This document shows, in pieces, positions 34,602-43,672 of a stretch of 64,000 bases of DNA. The stretch comes from Flavihumibacter profundi (GTDB taxonomy: Bacteria; Bacteroidota; Bacteroidia; Chitinophagales; Chitinophagaceae). The DNA lies in the NCBI RefSeq assembly GCF_020076305.1, contig NZ_JAIQXE010000001.1, forward strand, positions 1,550,001 to 1,614,000. Direction: 5' to 3'. The position numbers were made by a program, and so were the translations under genes. The notes below the pieces were generated by a model, which made no database searches, was not told where the DNA came from, and saw nothing but the letters and a program-made list of their open reading frames with translations. Each line of letters starts with the position of its first letter. Positions within the stretch are counted from its first letter, which is position 1.

Positions 34602-35213
34602 TTATTTTTTCCTTCCTACAAATCTGATCACAGACCCCTTCCCAATATGATACTTTCCTTCATTTAAATGTATTTCTTCTTCTTCTAACATTAATACATC
34701 ATAATTCCCGAAATCAGCAATTATTTCTTCCTTAGAGTACAACATGTTAATATCATCCGGGCCACCGACTTTCGGATTTAACCGCTTAAACTGTATGTGA
34801 CTCTTACTGAAAGCCTCAAAAATAATTATGCCGCCTGGCTTCAGATAGCCATTTAACTTCTTGTGGAATATTGGCTTCATTTCTCCGGGAAAATGCGCAT
34901 AAATGAGCCCGATAGCGTCAAATTCCTCCTTTTCAAACTTCAGTTGTTCAAAGTCACCAACAATGTACTCAATGGAAACCCCGTTCTCTTTGGCAAGTTT
35001 CAATGCCTTTGTTTGCCCTTCAACACTTAAGTCAAATGACGTTACTTTCCATCCAAGCCGCGCTGCAAATACGCCATTGCGTCCTTCCCCATCGGCTGGC
35101 ATCAATATAGATCCCGGTTCAAATTTCGAAAGCCATTCCTTAAAAAAAACATTTGGATCTTTGCCGTAAACAAATTCCTGTTCTTTATACCTTTCATCCC
35201 ATTTCTGATTCAT
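34602..35213 (-). CDS. SAM-dependent methyltransferase (TehB-like)
   Basis: This 203-residue protein is read from ATG 35213 (MNQKWDERYKEQEFVYGKDPN), the typical opening of this class. An ATG 21 bp upstream is less likely. The Rossmann-like core has SILMPADGEGRNGVFAARLG, a variant of motif I in which the usual D-x-G-x-G appears as A-D-G-E-G-R-N, and DAIGLIYAHFP as motif IV. The sequence resembles class I methyltransferases annotated as tellurite-resistance TehB-like or thiopurine-type. The acceptor is unknown. It is cytoplasmic. Confidence 0.78.
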   Translation of the reverse strand: MNQKWDERYKEQEFVYGKDPNVFFKEWLSKFEPGSILMPADGEGRNGVFAARLGWKVTSFDLSVEGQTKALKLAKENGVSIEYIVGDFEQLKFEKEEFDAIGLIYAHFPGEMKPIFHKKLNGYLKPGGIIIFEAFSKSHIQFKRLNPKVGGPDDINMLYSKEEIIADFGNYDVLMLEEEEIHLNEGKYHIGKGSVIRFVGRKK

Positions 35214-35238
35214 GCAGTGTAGTTTTATTGGCAAGTCG

Positions 35239-36093
35239 CTATTTCCCGTACTTCCAGGCCCAATCCACGACTTCTTTATATACCATATTTTTTGTCGCCG
35301 GGTCTTTCAGGTTCAAATCATGATCGGCACCGGGTATCGTGATTAATTTGTGGATGATATTTTTAGCCGTGAGCTTCTTATCCAAATCCACCGACTGCGA
35401 ATAAGGAACCGTCCGGTCTCCATTGCCGTGTATGATTAATGTGGGAATATTTTTCACATGGTATATAGGGCTTGATGCTGCAAATTCAGGCCCAAGTGGC
35501 TGTCCTGGTGTATATATGGCATTTGTCATTTTGTGGATGGCCTGCAAAAGGCCAATTTTTGCTTCATAGTTCAATACCGCAGTATCAGTCAAATCAGTCG
35601 CAGGACACTCAGCAATAATGGCACTTATTTTTTTATTTGTCGTATACCCGTATAATAAGGAAAGATGACCGCCTGCACTGGCTCCGCTGATGATGAATTT
35701 ATCTTTTCTGGTATTCCATTCACTGGCATGCGCAATGCAATAGTTAACAGCGCTGTCAATATCAGCGAGCATTTGTGGGTAATGTGTTTGCAGGGTATCT
35801 ACAAAGCGATAGTTAATATTTGCACAGGCAATCCCATGCGCCAGCAAGGAATCCTGCGTAGGCGTGTCAGATTGCTTATCTCCCCATAACCAGGCCCCTC
35901 CATGTATAAGTATTACAAAAGGAGTTTGTGCATTCCTGTTGGCGGGCAAATACACATCCATTTTGCTCGATGGGAAGGAACCATAAGCTACATCAGTTAA
36001 TTTTTTTTCCCCAGCCATTAATCCCGCCTTTTTACTGGAAGTGCAACCTGAAATTAAAGCCAGAAGTGCTATTTCAATCAACAATCGTTTCAT
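35239..36093 (-). CDS. Alpha/beta-hydrolase esterase, lipoprotein
   Basis: This 284-residue protein has a lipobox (ALISGCTSSKKAG, Cys at residue 17), so it is membrane-anchored outside the cytoplasm. The esterase motifs are clear: HGGAWLWGDK for the oxyanion hole, GASAGGHLSLL for the Ser nucleophile, GNGDRTVPYSQ for the acid, and PGADHDLN for His. It resembles the BD-FAE/HSL-type carboxylesterases that act on acylated sugars or short esters. It lies 25 bp upstream of the methyltransferase gene on the same strand. Confidence 0.82.
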   Translation of the reverse strand: MKRLLIEIALLALISGCTSSKKAGLMAGEKKLTDVAYGSFPSSKMDVYLPANRNAQTPFVILIHGGAWLWGDKQSDTPTQDSLLAHGIACANINYRFVDTLQTHYPQMLADIDSAVNYCIAHASEWNTRKDKFIISGASAGGHLSLLYGYTTNKKISAIIAECPATDLTDTAVLNYEAKIGLLQAIHKMTNAIYTPGQPLGPEFAASSPIYHVKNIPTLIIHGNGDRTVPYSQSVDLDKKLTAKNIIHKLITIPGADHDLNLKDPATKNMVYKEVVDWAWKYGK

Positions 36094-36217
36094 ATACTAC
36101 CTGTTTTATTTTCCAATATTAATTAATCCGTGTGATCATCCCCTAAAGCAACCTTCTAGGCGGGTTGTATCTCAAAGGTGATGGGCTTTAAAATAAAATT
36201 ACCGGACTATGCCATAT

Positions 36218-36787
36218 TCAGACGCTCAGCGACCCCCGGAACCCCCTTGCGGCATAGTAAGAGGGCGCACCGTTGTGATATACGAAGACATTGCCATAAC
36301 GGAAATCGGCAAATAGTGCCCCTCCGAGTTTTCTAATCTCGGCTGGCGTTTTTATCCAGCTCGATGTTTTCATATCGAATTTTCCAAGTTTCTGCAACTC
36401 CCGATACTGCTCTTCCGTTAAAAGCTCGATGCCCATACCAGCAGCCATATCAACAGCATTATTCTCCGGTTTAAATTCCTTCCTTGATTCCAGCCCTTCA
36501 AGGTCATAACAAACACTTCTGCGCCCTTTGGGACTTTCTGCTGAACAATCATAAAAAATATATTCGCCTGTCTTTGTGTCCTGACCCACAACATCCGGCT
36601 CTCCGCCTGTTCTTTCCATTTCACTGAGCGACCATATTTTTTCAGTATTTGCTTCCAGCTTTGCCTGTATCTTACCCCATTCAAGACCTTTATGCCGGTT
36701 CATGTTTTTCTCAAAACGGGCTTTCAATATTCTGAATAGTTCTTCCCGTTGGCCGGGTGACAAATCATTTTTAATGCTCTTTGCCAT
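36218..36787 (-). CDS. DUF4256 protein
   Basis: This 189-residue product is read from ATG 36787 (MAKSIKNDLSPGQ). The length and the stretches GEPDVVGQDTKTGEYIFYDC, CYDLEGLESRKEFKP, IELLTEEQYRELQKLG and GALFADFRYGNVFVYHNGA fit DUF4256, a soluble family of unknown function found in many Bacteroidota and Firmicutes. There is no signal peptide or membrane segment. It is transcribed alone, with about 120 bp downstream and 225 bp upstream non-coding. Confidence 0.85.
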   Translation of the reverse strand: MAKSIKNDLSPGQREELFRILKARFEKNMNRHKGLEWGKIQAKLEANTEKIWSLSEMERTGGEPDVVGQDTKTGEYIFYDCSAESPKGRRSVCYDLEGLESRKEFKPENNAVDMAAGMGIELLTEEQYRELQKLGKFDMKTSSWIKTPAEIRKLGGALFADFRYGNVFVYHNGAPSYYAARGFRGSLSV

Positions 36788-37012
36788 AACGTGATTATAC
36801 AATTTAGTTACGAAGTCCTGTTATGCATTAATCATTAGATGAAATATATTGCTCACAGGTTAAGACTTTACTGCAGGCTTACACAATTGTTTTGTTTGCG
36901 GCAGTTGGTCCAGGCACTTAATTTAATGATTTTTTAAGCATAACAATAAAAGTAACAGTGTAGCAGCTGAAATTCCATGACCAATTTTGTTTCAGGTAAA
37001 ATACAATTGCAG

Positions 37013-37876
37013 CTAACTAAAACTTAACGCGATTATACCGCCAAGTATTAACACACTTGCAATAAGCCTTCTTTTACCATCTTCCTCTTTAAATACTCTT
37101 GATCCCATAAATACCCCCAGCAAAATACTTGTTTCTCTTGCCGGAGCGACAACCGTTAAGGGCGCATATTTCAATGCTTCCAAGACCAAAATATAAGCAG
37201 CAGGACTTAATAAAGCAATTGCAATGATGATCCATTTATGCTCCTTTATTTCTCGTTTCAATTCATCTTTTTGTGGCAGGACAAATGGTAAAAGCAAAAT
37301 AGCGCTAAAAAGATTTGTAGCAAGTGTAAGTATTAATGGGGATATGGCATATGCTTTTACAGCAACCGCATCGTTAAAAGTATATAATGCAATGAACAGG
37401 CCTGTAACCACTCCGTAAGTAATGCCTGCCATTACTTTCCTGTTGCCTGTCTTTTTAAAACTTAACCCGGTTATAATCAAAACACCTGCAACGATTAATA
37501 ACAAACCGATTGATGAACTTAGTTTTAATGGCTCATGGAGAAACACAATAGCAGCTGTAAATGAAACCACCGGTGCTGAACCCCGGGCAAGCGGGTATAC
37601 CACTGAAAGATCGGCGCTTCTGTAACCCTTTTGCAGTACGGTAAAATACCCCAGATGCAGGAAAGCACTGCTTAAAGAAAAACATAACAGTGGCTGTGAA
37701 CAAATAGCATGACTCTGGTTTGTTTGAAAGAATAAAAAAGGCAGGTACAAAATATTACTGGCAATATACTGAAGCCAGATGAAAGGGGTTTTACCTTTTG
37801 TTTGTTTTGCAAGCAGATTCCATGAAGCGTGCAGAACAGCAGCGGTTAGTACCAGAAAAAGAACGAATAAACTCAT
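37013..37876 (-). CDS. EamA/DMT-family transporter
   Basis: This 287-residue inner-membrane protein has ten hydrophobic spans in two EamA-type halves. Features include AVLHASWNLLAKQTKGK in the first helix, VVYPLARGSAPVVSF at the end of the first half and PLTVVAPARETSILLGVFMG in the second, as in drug/metabolite transporter exporters of amino acids or metabolites. The substrate is unknown. It lies 45 bp downstream of the RidA-like gene on the same strand. The 225 bp between it and the DUF4256 gene show nothing recognisable. Confidence 0.85.
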   Translation of the reverse strand: MSLFVLFLVLTAAVLHASWNLLAKQTKGKTPFIWLQYIASNILYLPFLFFQTNQSHAICSQPLLCFSLSSAFLHLGYFTVLQKGYRSADLSVVYPLARGSAPVVSFTAAIVFLHEPLKLSSSIGLLLIVAGVLIITGLSFKKTGNRKVMAGITYGVVTGLFIALYTFNDAVAVKAYAISPLILTLATNLFSAILLLPFVLPQKDELKREIKEHKWIIIAIALLSPAAYILVLEALKYAPLTVVAPARETSILLGVFMGSRVFKEEDGKRRLIASVLILGGIIALSFS

Positions 37877-37921
37877 TTTAGTTTAAACAGGAAATGCGCT
37901 GTACAATGAAGTTGTATAAAA

Positions 37922-38410
37922 TTATTTTTTGGGTATTATTGCCATTGCGTCAACTTCAAGTAATACATCATCTCGAAATAGCTTGCTAACCTGAACCAAT
38001 GTACTGGCAGGCGGATATTTAATATTAATAAAATTGTTTCTAACGTCTCTAAAAGCCTGAAGCTGGGAAATATCAACCATGTATATTCCAATCTTGACTA
38101 AGTTGTCCATTGTACCACCTGCATCAACAATGATACTTTTTATATTTAAAAACACCTGTTCTGCCTGCTTTCCTAAGTCACCTTTGCCAACTAAGTTTCC
38201 ATTACTGTCAAATGGAACCTGTCCGGATATTATTACCATTTTAGAATTACCCAAATCAATGATTGCCGCCTGGGAATATCCTTTAGGGGACCAAACAGAC
38301 AAAGTGTTTTTAAGCTGTACAATTGGAGCATCGGCCTGCGAGAAAGATTGTAAGGATGCAATAAGTAAAATGGTAACAATTGCGGTTCCTGATATTACCT
38401 GTGATTTCAT
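37922..38410 (-). CDS. Exported RidA-family protein
   Basis: I start at ATG 38410 because it opens a signal peptide (IVTILLIASLQSFSQA); a longer ATG at 38527 would bury it. The 162-residue product has the RidA trimer fold (VIISGQVPFDSNGNLVGKGD, then IKYPPASTLVQVSKLF and VDAMAI). In archetypal RidA an Arg precedes the Ser of this last segment and binds the imine substrate; here the positions read PPAS, so that Arg is absent and enamine deaminase activity is doubtful. A periplasmic location is also unusual for the archetype. Confidence 0.75.
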   Translation of the reverse strand: MKSQVISGTAIVTILLIASLQSFSQADAPIVQLKNTLSVWSPKGYSQAAIIDLGNSKMVIISGQVPFDSNGNLVGKGDLGKQAEQVFLNIKSIIVDAGGTMDNLVKIGIYMVDISQLQAFRDVRNNFINIKYPPASTLVQVSKLFRDDVLLEVDAMAIIPKK

Positions 38411-38892
38411 TTTAAGGAATATTAAAGTACATATAGTTTGTTCAACCTGACCGCCAATATTCGACATATTACCAACCCGCCTGTTGCAGGCTGCACCTCT
38501 ATTATTAAGGGAATTAAAGGAATACAATGTAATAAGCTATTTGGTGGGCTATGAAAAAGCAAATTGCAGTTGCGATCATGTATCGCATGTGTCTTGAGCT
38601 TATTTTTTTGTAGTAAACTGCAAGGGAATAAAATACGATTAATAAAGTGCCTTCTGCTTCGCATTCGAAATGATCTGCGGTCCGCTCCATTCTCCTTACT
38701 TTCCTTACTCCTGGTTATAGCTTCGCCTCCTCAGCCACAACCGGACAAGTCACCCAATTGTTGAATACAATACCTGTAAGTCAAATATAACCGCTTTCAC
38801 CCCCAAGGATTTTCGGAAATGAAAAACCCGCAACGTTTTTACTTTGCAGGTTTTTACAGGTGGAGTTTCTAACTTGTACTATAATATACGCA
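38411..38892. other. Non-coding stretch between the RidA-like and ABC permease genes
   Basis: I see no credible gene here. A 66-codon plus-strand frame at 38564-38764 has no family resemblance, a composition unlike neighbouring genes and no supporting context. The only clear element is the terminator at 38822-38855 for the permease gene. The promoter of the RidA-like gene presumably lies in 38411-38500, but no Bacteroidota -7 element stands out. Confidence 0.5.
38822..38855 (-). terminator. Intrinsic terminator of the ABC permease gene
   Basis: AAAAACC(C)GCAA at 38822-38833 pairs with TTTGCAGGTTTTT (38843-38855). In the leftward transcript the stem ends in GGGUUUUU. It begins about 40 bp beyond the stop codon of the minus-strand permease gene, as expected for its terminator. 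Confidence 0.72.
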
Positions 38893-41274
38893 TTATTCCG
38901 TTCTCAGGCTTTTTATGGGATTGGCTAAGGCTGCTTTTATTGCCTGGAAACTTACCGTTAAAAGCGTTATTATTAATGCCCCGAAAATTGCAGCGCCAAA
39001 TATCCACCAGCTAAGCGGTGCCTGGTAATCGTATTTCTGGAGCCACTGGTGCATGCCAAACCAGGCAACCGGCGCTGCAATGGCACAGGCTATTATCACC
39101 AGCATTACAAAATCTTTTGACAACATCTGCCAGAGATTGGCTACACTGGCACCTAATACCTTCCTTACCCCTATCTCCTTAGTTCGCTGCTCGGCTACAA
39201 AAGAAGCAAGCCCGAACAAGCCCAGGCAGGATATCAACACCGCCAATACTGCAAAACAACTGGCCAGCGTTCCGATCCGCTCTTCCTCCCCGAACTTCTT
39301 CGCAAATTCTTCATCTACAAACCTGAATTCAAAGGCAGTTGCCGGATCATAGGCTGAAAATGTTTTTTCGATCTTCCCTAATGCAGATGAAGCAGATAAC
39401 TTTGGGTTAATTTTTAGTGTGACTACATTTTCCACCTCATTTGACAAATGGAATAATGATGCTTTTACCGGTTCATAGGGCGACTCCACCAACATATCCT
39501 TAATCACACCTATTATAGTATAAGGCTTGTCATTCCAGTAAATGGTTTTTCCTACCGGGTCCTTCAACCCGATAAATTTTACAGCCGTTTCATTTAATAT
39601 AAATGCGGCGGAATCTGTTGCAAAATCCCGCGAAAAATCTCGCCCTTCCTTGATCGTCCAGCCCAACACTTTTCCGAATTCGTAGGAAACCGCGTTATTC
39701 GGGAAGTTCACCGACTGGTTTGGGTCCTTGCCCTCCCACTTGAACCCACCATTGGAATTCCAGACTTCAGTAGCCGGACTACCAGACTCAGCCATTTCAA
39801 CAATGACCTGGTTTTGCTTCAATTCATTTCTAATGGCTTCAAATTTTTTATGGATTTCATCATTCACCGTGGTAAACACCATGCTTTCCCTGTTATAACC
39901 TACAGGCCTGTTTTTCGCATGCTGTATCTGCCGGTATACAACTATGGTTCCTATAATTAAAACTACAGATACGGAAAACTGTAAAACCACCAGCACTTTC
40001 CTCGGCATGGCTGCAAACCTGCCCACCCTGAACGTACCCTTTAATACCTTAACCGGCTGGAATGAGGACAGGTACAATGCCGGATAACTTCCTGCCACTA
40101 ACCCTGTAAACAGGCAGGTCAGGAAACCCATTAACCAGAAAAAGGGATTTAACCATAGCACAGCTAATTTTTTATCAGCCAGTTCATTGAAATAAGGCAA
40201 TACAAGCATCACCAATAAAATGGATATTACAAATGCCAATACCACTACCGTAAATGATTCGGTGAAAAACTGGGCGATCAGCTGGCTCCTGGCCGACCCT
40301 ATGGCTTTTCGTACCCCTACCTCCCTGGCCCGCTTTTCACTCCTTGCAGTACTGAGGTTCATGAAATTGATGCAGGCTAACAGCAACACAAAAACGCCTA
40401 TAATGCCAAACAGCCAAACATACTGGATCCGGCCGCCAACGTTTACACCATTTTTAAAATCGGCATACAAATGCCACTTCTTCATGGGATGCAAAAAAAT
40501 TACCGGCTTAAATTTCGCCTCACTTTTTCCAGCAGCATTCAACTTTACATTCTTGATTTTCTTCGAAATCTTTTCTACATCAGCATTATCTGCCAGCTGG
40601 GCAAATGTCTGCGTAAAATTGCTGCCCCAGGGGTCATCCATTGCCTTGATCCAGGGATTCTGTATCAGGTATAATTCCCAGGGCATTATATAACTCAATT
40701 CCCTGAAACTGGTATTGTAAGGCAGGTCCTCATATACACCGGTGACTTTCAGGTCGACCTTGTTGTCGAGCCGCAAAGTTTTTTCCATGGGATCAGCATC
40801 CCCGAAATATGCTTTTGCCACCGAAGCCGATAACAAAATGGAATAGGGCTCCTTTAATCCGTCTCTTGTGCCTTTCAGCATTTTAAGGGAAAGCATCTCG
40901 GTTATCCCCGGCTCAATAAATGATCCGGTTTTCAGCAATTTCTTCTGCCCGTAAGCCAGGGTATGCTGGAAATTCCACGATGATTGTAATACATACCTGA
41001 AATCGTTGGGATACTTGTTCCTGATCTCCTGGGCCAAAACTGCAGGATTGGAGAATTGGGTGCCGATTTCACCATTGTAACTCTGGTGTTGCATAACCCG
41101 CACAATGCTGTCGTAATTTTTATGGTATTTATCAAAGGATAACTCATCCCAGATCCATAATCCGATCAGGATAGCTACTGACATACCTACGGCAAGGCCG
41201 CCTATATTTATGGCGCTGTAGGCCTTGCTCTTTACAAGGTTGCGCCAGGCTATTTTAATATAATTCAGTATCAT
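38893..41274 (-). CDS. MacB/FtsX-type ABC transporter permease
   Basis: This product has 793 residues from ATG 41274 (MILNYIKIAWRNLVKSKAYS), the usual family opening; a start five codons earlier is possible. It is a permease without an ATPase domain, with one N-terminal span, a large periplasmic MacB core domain, three spans in the middle (including EKRAREVGVRKAIGSARSQL between spans), a second periplasmic domain and three C-terminal spans with EQRTKEIGVRKVLGASVANL. The duplicated layout fits the type VII ABC permeases common in Bacteroidota. No ATPase gene is adjacent in the same orientation. It diverges from the efflux operon at 41483. Confidence 0.88.
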   Translation of the reverse strand: MILNYIKIAWRNLVKSKAYSAINIGGLAVGMSVAILIGLWIWDELSFDKYHKNYDSIVRVMQHQSYNGEIGTQFSNPAVLAQEIRNKYPNDFRYVLQSSWNFQHTLAYGQKKLLKTGSFIEPGITEMLSLKMLKGTRDGLKEPYSILLSASVAKAYFGDADPMEKTLRLDNKVDLKVTGVYEDLPYNTSFRELSYIMPWELYLIQNPWIKAMDDPWGSNFTQTFAQLADNADVEKISKKIKNVKLNAAGKSEAKFKPVIFLHPMKKWHLYADFKNGVNVGGRIQYVWLFGIIGVFVLLLACINFMNLSTARSEKRAREVGVRKAIGSARSQLIAQFFTESFTVVVLAFVISILLVMLVLPYFNELADKKLAVLWLNPFFWLMGFLTCLFTGLVAGSYPALYLSSFQPVKVLKGTFRVGRFAAMPRKVLVVLQFSVSVVLIIGTIVVYRQIQHAKNRPVGYNRESMVFTTVNDEIHKKFEAIRNELKQNQVIVEMAESGSPATEVWNSNGGFKWEGKDPNQSVNFPNNAVSYEFGKVLGWTIKEGRDFSRDFATDSAAFILNETAVKFIGLKDPVGKTIYWNDKPYTIIGVIKDMLVESPYEPVKASLFHLSNEVENVVTLKINPKLSASSALGKIEKTFSAYDPATAFEFRFVDEEFAKKFGEEERIGTLASCFAVLAVLISCLGLFGLASFVAEQRTKEIGVRKVLGASVANLWQMLSKDFVMLVIIACAIAAPVAWFGMHQWLQKYDYQAPLSWWIFGAAIFGALIITLLTVSFQAIKAALANPIKSLRTE

Positions 41275-41355
41275 AATAAGGAATGGCAATAATAATCAGG
41301 CCACTCTTGAACCTCATTGATTATTAATTATTTGTATTTCATACGCCATTTTTAC

Positions 41356-41394
41356 TGTCCGATATTGATACACTTATTGTGTCGGATTGATACA
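41356..41394. promoter_or_regulatory. Imperfect direct repeat in the divergent region between two transport units
   Basis: TTGATACA occurs at 41365-41372 and again at 41387-41394, exactly 22 bp apart. Each copy is preceded by a TGTC-like element (41356-41359 and 41380-41383). The repeats lie between the start of the minus-strand permease (41274) and that of the plus-strand efflux operon (41483). Same-face spacing suggests binding of a tandem dimer, possibly controlling both directions. This is a pattern observation only. Confidence 0.3.
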
Positions 41395-41482
41395 GCACTA
41401 CGCAAACCATCCCCCAACTTAAAAGCGCGAAAGGGGGCGTAAAAAAGGGTTACCTTAATAGTAGCAAACACAGAAAACAAGT

Positions 41483-42742
41483 ATGCGTTCCCGTGTGTTC
41501 CTCTTAAACATTATTATCCTGTTGCTCTATGCAGGATCGCTACGGTCGCAACCGTTGCGGCTGGAAGATTGCCAGGTAAAGGCGCGAGCCAACTACCCGC
41601 TGGTAAAACAATACGACCTGATCGCCAAATCAACGGAGTATACAATCTCCAATGCCAGTAAAGCATACCTTCCCCAGATCAGCGTAACCGGCATCGGGGG
41701 ATATATTATCCAGGGACTTCCCACAATGATTCCAGGGGCGGAAGCATCAAAAGACAAGTTCCAGTTCATTGGGATTGCCCAGGTTAACCAGGCGCTCTGG
41801 GATGGCGGCGCTACGCGGGCACAAAAGGAAATCGAAAAAGCTTCAGCGGAAGTTGATAAAGCCAGCATTGACGTTGCCCTGTATGCCATCACCGAGCGGG
41901 TCAACCAGCTTTTCTTCAGCATCCTGCTATTGGATGAACAGCACCAGCTACTCAACCTGCTCAAGGATAACCTGGAACGGAATAGTAAGGCTGTTAAACT
42001 GTCTAATGAAAATGGCCTTGCCTATTCCATGGATGTTGACGAAGTGAAGGTTGAAATCCTGAAGGTGGAACAACGGATCACCGAACTGGTGTATACCCGC
42101 CAGGGATATGCTAAGATGCTCGCCTTAATGACAGGTGTTCCTGCAGATGGCAATATCCAACTAGTTAAACCGGGAATGGATGCCTTACCTGAACCTGCAC
42201 CCATCAATCGTCCTGAGCTTAGCCTATACCAGTTCCAGCGTAAACAACTGGAAGCAGGGAATAAAATGATCAAAGCCGGCAATATGCCGAAAATCGGATT
42301 GCTCGGTGCTGGTATTATGATTCAGCCCGGCATGGCTTTCGGTACGGAAAAACTGAAATCCCTGGCTATTGCCGGATTAAATTTTTCCTGGAACACCAGG
42401 AACTTATACACCAGCTCAAACAATCGCGAACTTTCCAGGATCAGCCTCGACAGGATCAACAACCAGCAGGAAACCTTTTTGTTCAACACCAACCTGCAGC
42501 TTACGCAACAGCAAAGCGATATAGAAAAGCAAAAGACTGTTTTAGCTAAGGATATAGAAATACTGAAGTTGAAATCGAATATTAAAAAAGCGTATGAACT
42601 TAAATACCAGAATGGCATGTGTACTATGAACGACCTGCTGATGGCTACTAATGGCGAAAGTGATGCTTCCGCAAACCGTGCATTACATGAGATCCAGTTA
42701 TTGATGAGTATATATGCTTATAAAACTACTTCCGGAAATTAA
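41483..42742 (+). CDS. TolC-family outer-membrane efflux protein
   Basis: This 419-residue protein has a signal peptide (ending AGSLRSQP) and two outer-membrane-efflux-protein repeats of long alpha-helices: AQVNQALWDGGATRAQKE, KASIDVALYAITERVNQLFF, and later AIAGLNFSWNTRNLY with ELKYQNGMCTMNDLL. It should form the trimeric outer-membrane exit duct of an efflux system. It is the first of six genes (TolC, HlyD, two ATPases, two permeases) with gaps of 12-14 bp or 4-bp overlaps, so its partners are evident. Confidence 0.88.
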   Translation: MRSRVFLLNIIILLLYAGSLRSQPLRLEDCQVKARANYPLVKQYDLIAKSTEYTISNASKAYLPQISVTGIGGYIIQGLPTMIPGAEASKDKFQFIGIAQVNQALWDGGATRAQKEIEKASAEVDKASIDVALYAITERVNQLFFSILLLDEQHQLLNLLKDNLERNSKAVKLSNENGLAYSMDVDEVKVEILKVEQRITELVYTRQGYAKMLALMTGVPADGNIQLVKPGMDALPEPAPINRPELSLYQFQRKQLEAGNKMIKAGNMPKIGLLGAGIMIQPGMAFGTEKLKSLAIAGLNFSWNTRNLYTSSNNRELSRISLDRINNQQETFLFNTNLQLTQQQSDIEKQKTVLAKDIEILKLKSNIKKAYELKYQNGMCTMNDLLMATNGESDASANRALHEIQLLMSIYAYKTTSGN

Positions 42743-42754
42743 TAGGATACCGTT

Positions 42755-43660
42755 ATGCTGAATCATACAAGTATTATAATCACGCTGATGTTTTCTGTTG
42801 TAACGCTGGTCTCCTGCGACAACAATAAAAATAAATTTGATGCCACGGGGACTTTTGAAGCCAATGAGGTTATTGTGTCTGCTGAAGCATCTGGTAAAAT
42901 ACTTTCCTTCAATATCGAAGAGGGCCAGGATTTAAAGCAGGGGGACCTTGTTGGTTTTATAGACAGCACACAGCTATACCTTTCAAAACTCCAGTTGCGG
43001 GAAAACCAAAAAGCAATACTGGCCGGCAGGCCGGACACCCGCACACAGATCGAAGCCACGAAAAAGGAAATTGAAAATGTGCAGCTGGAAAAACAGCGTA
43101 CAGAAAACCTCGTAAAAGGGGAAGTAGCTTCCCAGCGACAACTGGATGATATTAATTCAAGACTGTCGGTACTTGAAGCTAAGCTTGCAGCACAGCAGAA
43201 CAGCCTCCATACCACCACGTCAACGCTTAACCAACAGGGCAATGTAATCAATATCCAACTGGACATCGTGCAGGACCAGCTTAAACGATGCAGGATTATT
43301 AACCCGATTAACGGGACCGTGCTTTCCAAATATGCCATGCAGGATGAAATGACTGCGCCGGGAAAGGCATTGTATAAAATAGCGGACCTTAATACCATCA
43401 TCCTTCGTGCCTATGTTTCCGGAAACCAGTTATCACAGATCAAATTAGGCCAGGCTGTAAAACTGTTGGTTGATGCACCGGGGAATGGCTATAAGGTATA
43501 CACCGGCACGATTACCTGGGTTTCTGATAAAGCGGAGTTTACGCCGAAAACAATTCAAACAAAGGAAGAGCGTGCCAACCTTGTTTATGCAGTAAAGATA
43601 AATGTGAAGAACGACGGATACCTGAAGCTGGGGATGTATGCGGAAGTTTTGTTCAAATAG
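42755..43660 (+). CDS. HlyD-family periplasmic adaptor, lipoprotein
   Basis: This 301-residue membrane-fusion protein has a lipobox (VTLVSCDNN, Cys at residue 21), a lipoyl-like barrel half (FEANEVIVSAEASGKILSF and GQDLKQGDLVGFID), a coiled-coil hairpin (residues about 75-165), the second half (NPINGTVLSKYAMQDEMTAPG) and a beta-barrel/MP-proximal part. It resembles the YbhG/YhiI-type adaptors that join ABC-2 drug exporters to TolC. It lies 12 bp after the TolC gene and 12 bp before the first ATPase gene. Confidence 0.88.
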   Translation: MLNHTSIIITLMFSVVTLVSCDNNKNKFDATGTFEANEVIVSAEASGKILSFNIEEGQDLKQGDLVGFIDSTQLYLSKLQLRENQKAILAGRPDTRTQIEATKKEIENVQLEKQRTENLVKGEVASQRQLDDINSRLSVLEAKLAAQQNSLHTTTSTLNQQGNVINIQLDIVQDQLKRCRIINPINGTVLSKYAMQDEMTAPGKALYKIADLNTIILRAYVSGNQLSQIKLGQAVKLLVDAPGNGYKVYTGTITWVSDKAEFTPKTIQTKEERANLVYAVKINVKNDGYLKLGMYAEVLFK

Positions 43661-43672
43661 CAACCAGGAATT

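Noticed and set aside
38564-38764. 66-codon plus-strand frame
   Set aside because: No signal, family or conserved context; composition is not gene-like.
42763-43401. 212-codon open frame on the minus strand
   Set aside because: It is fully antisense to the HlyD adaptor and gives a Ser/Cys-rich product with no recognisable fold.
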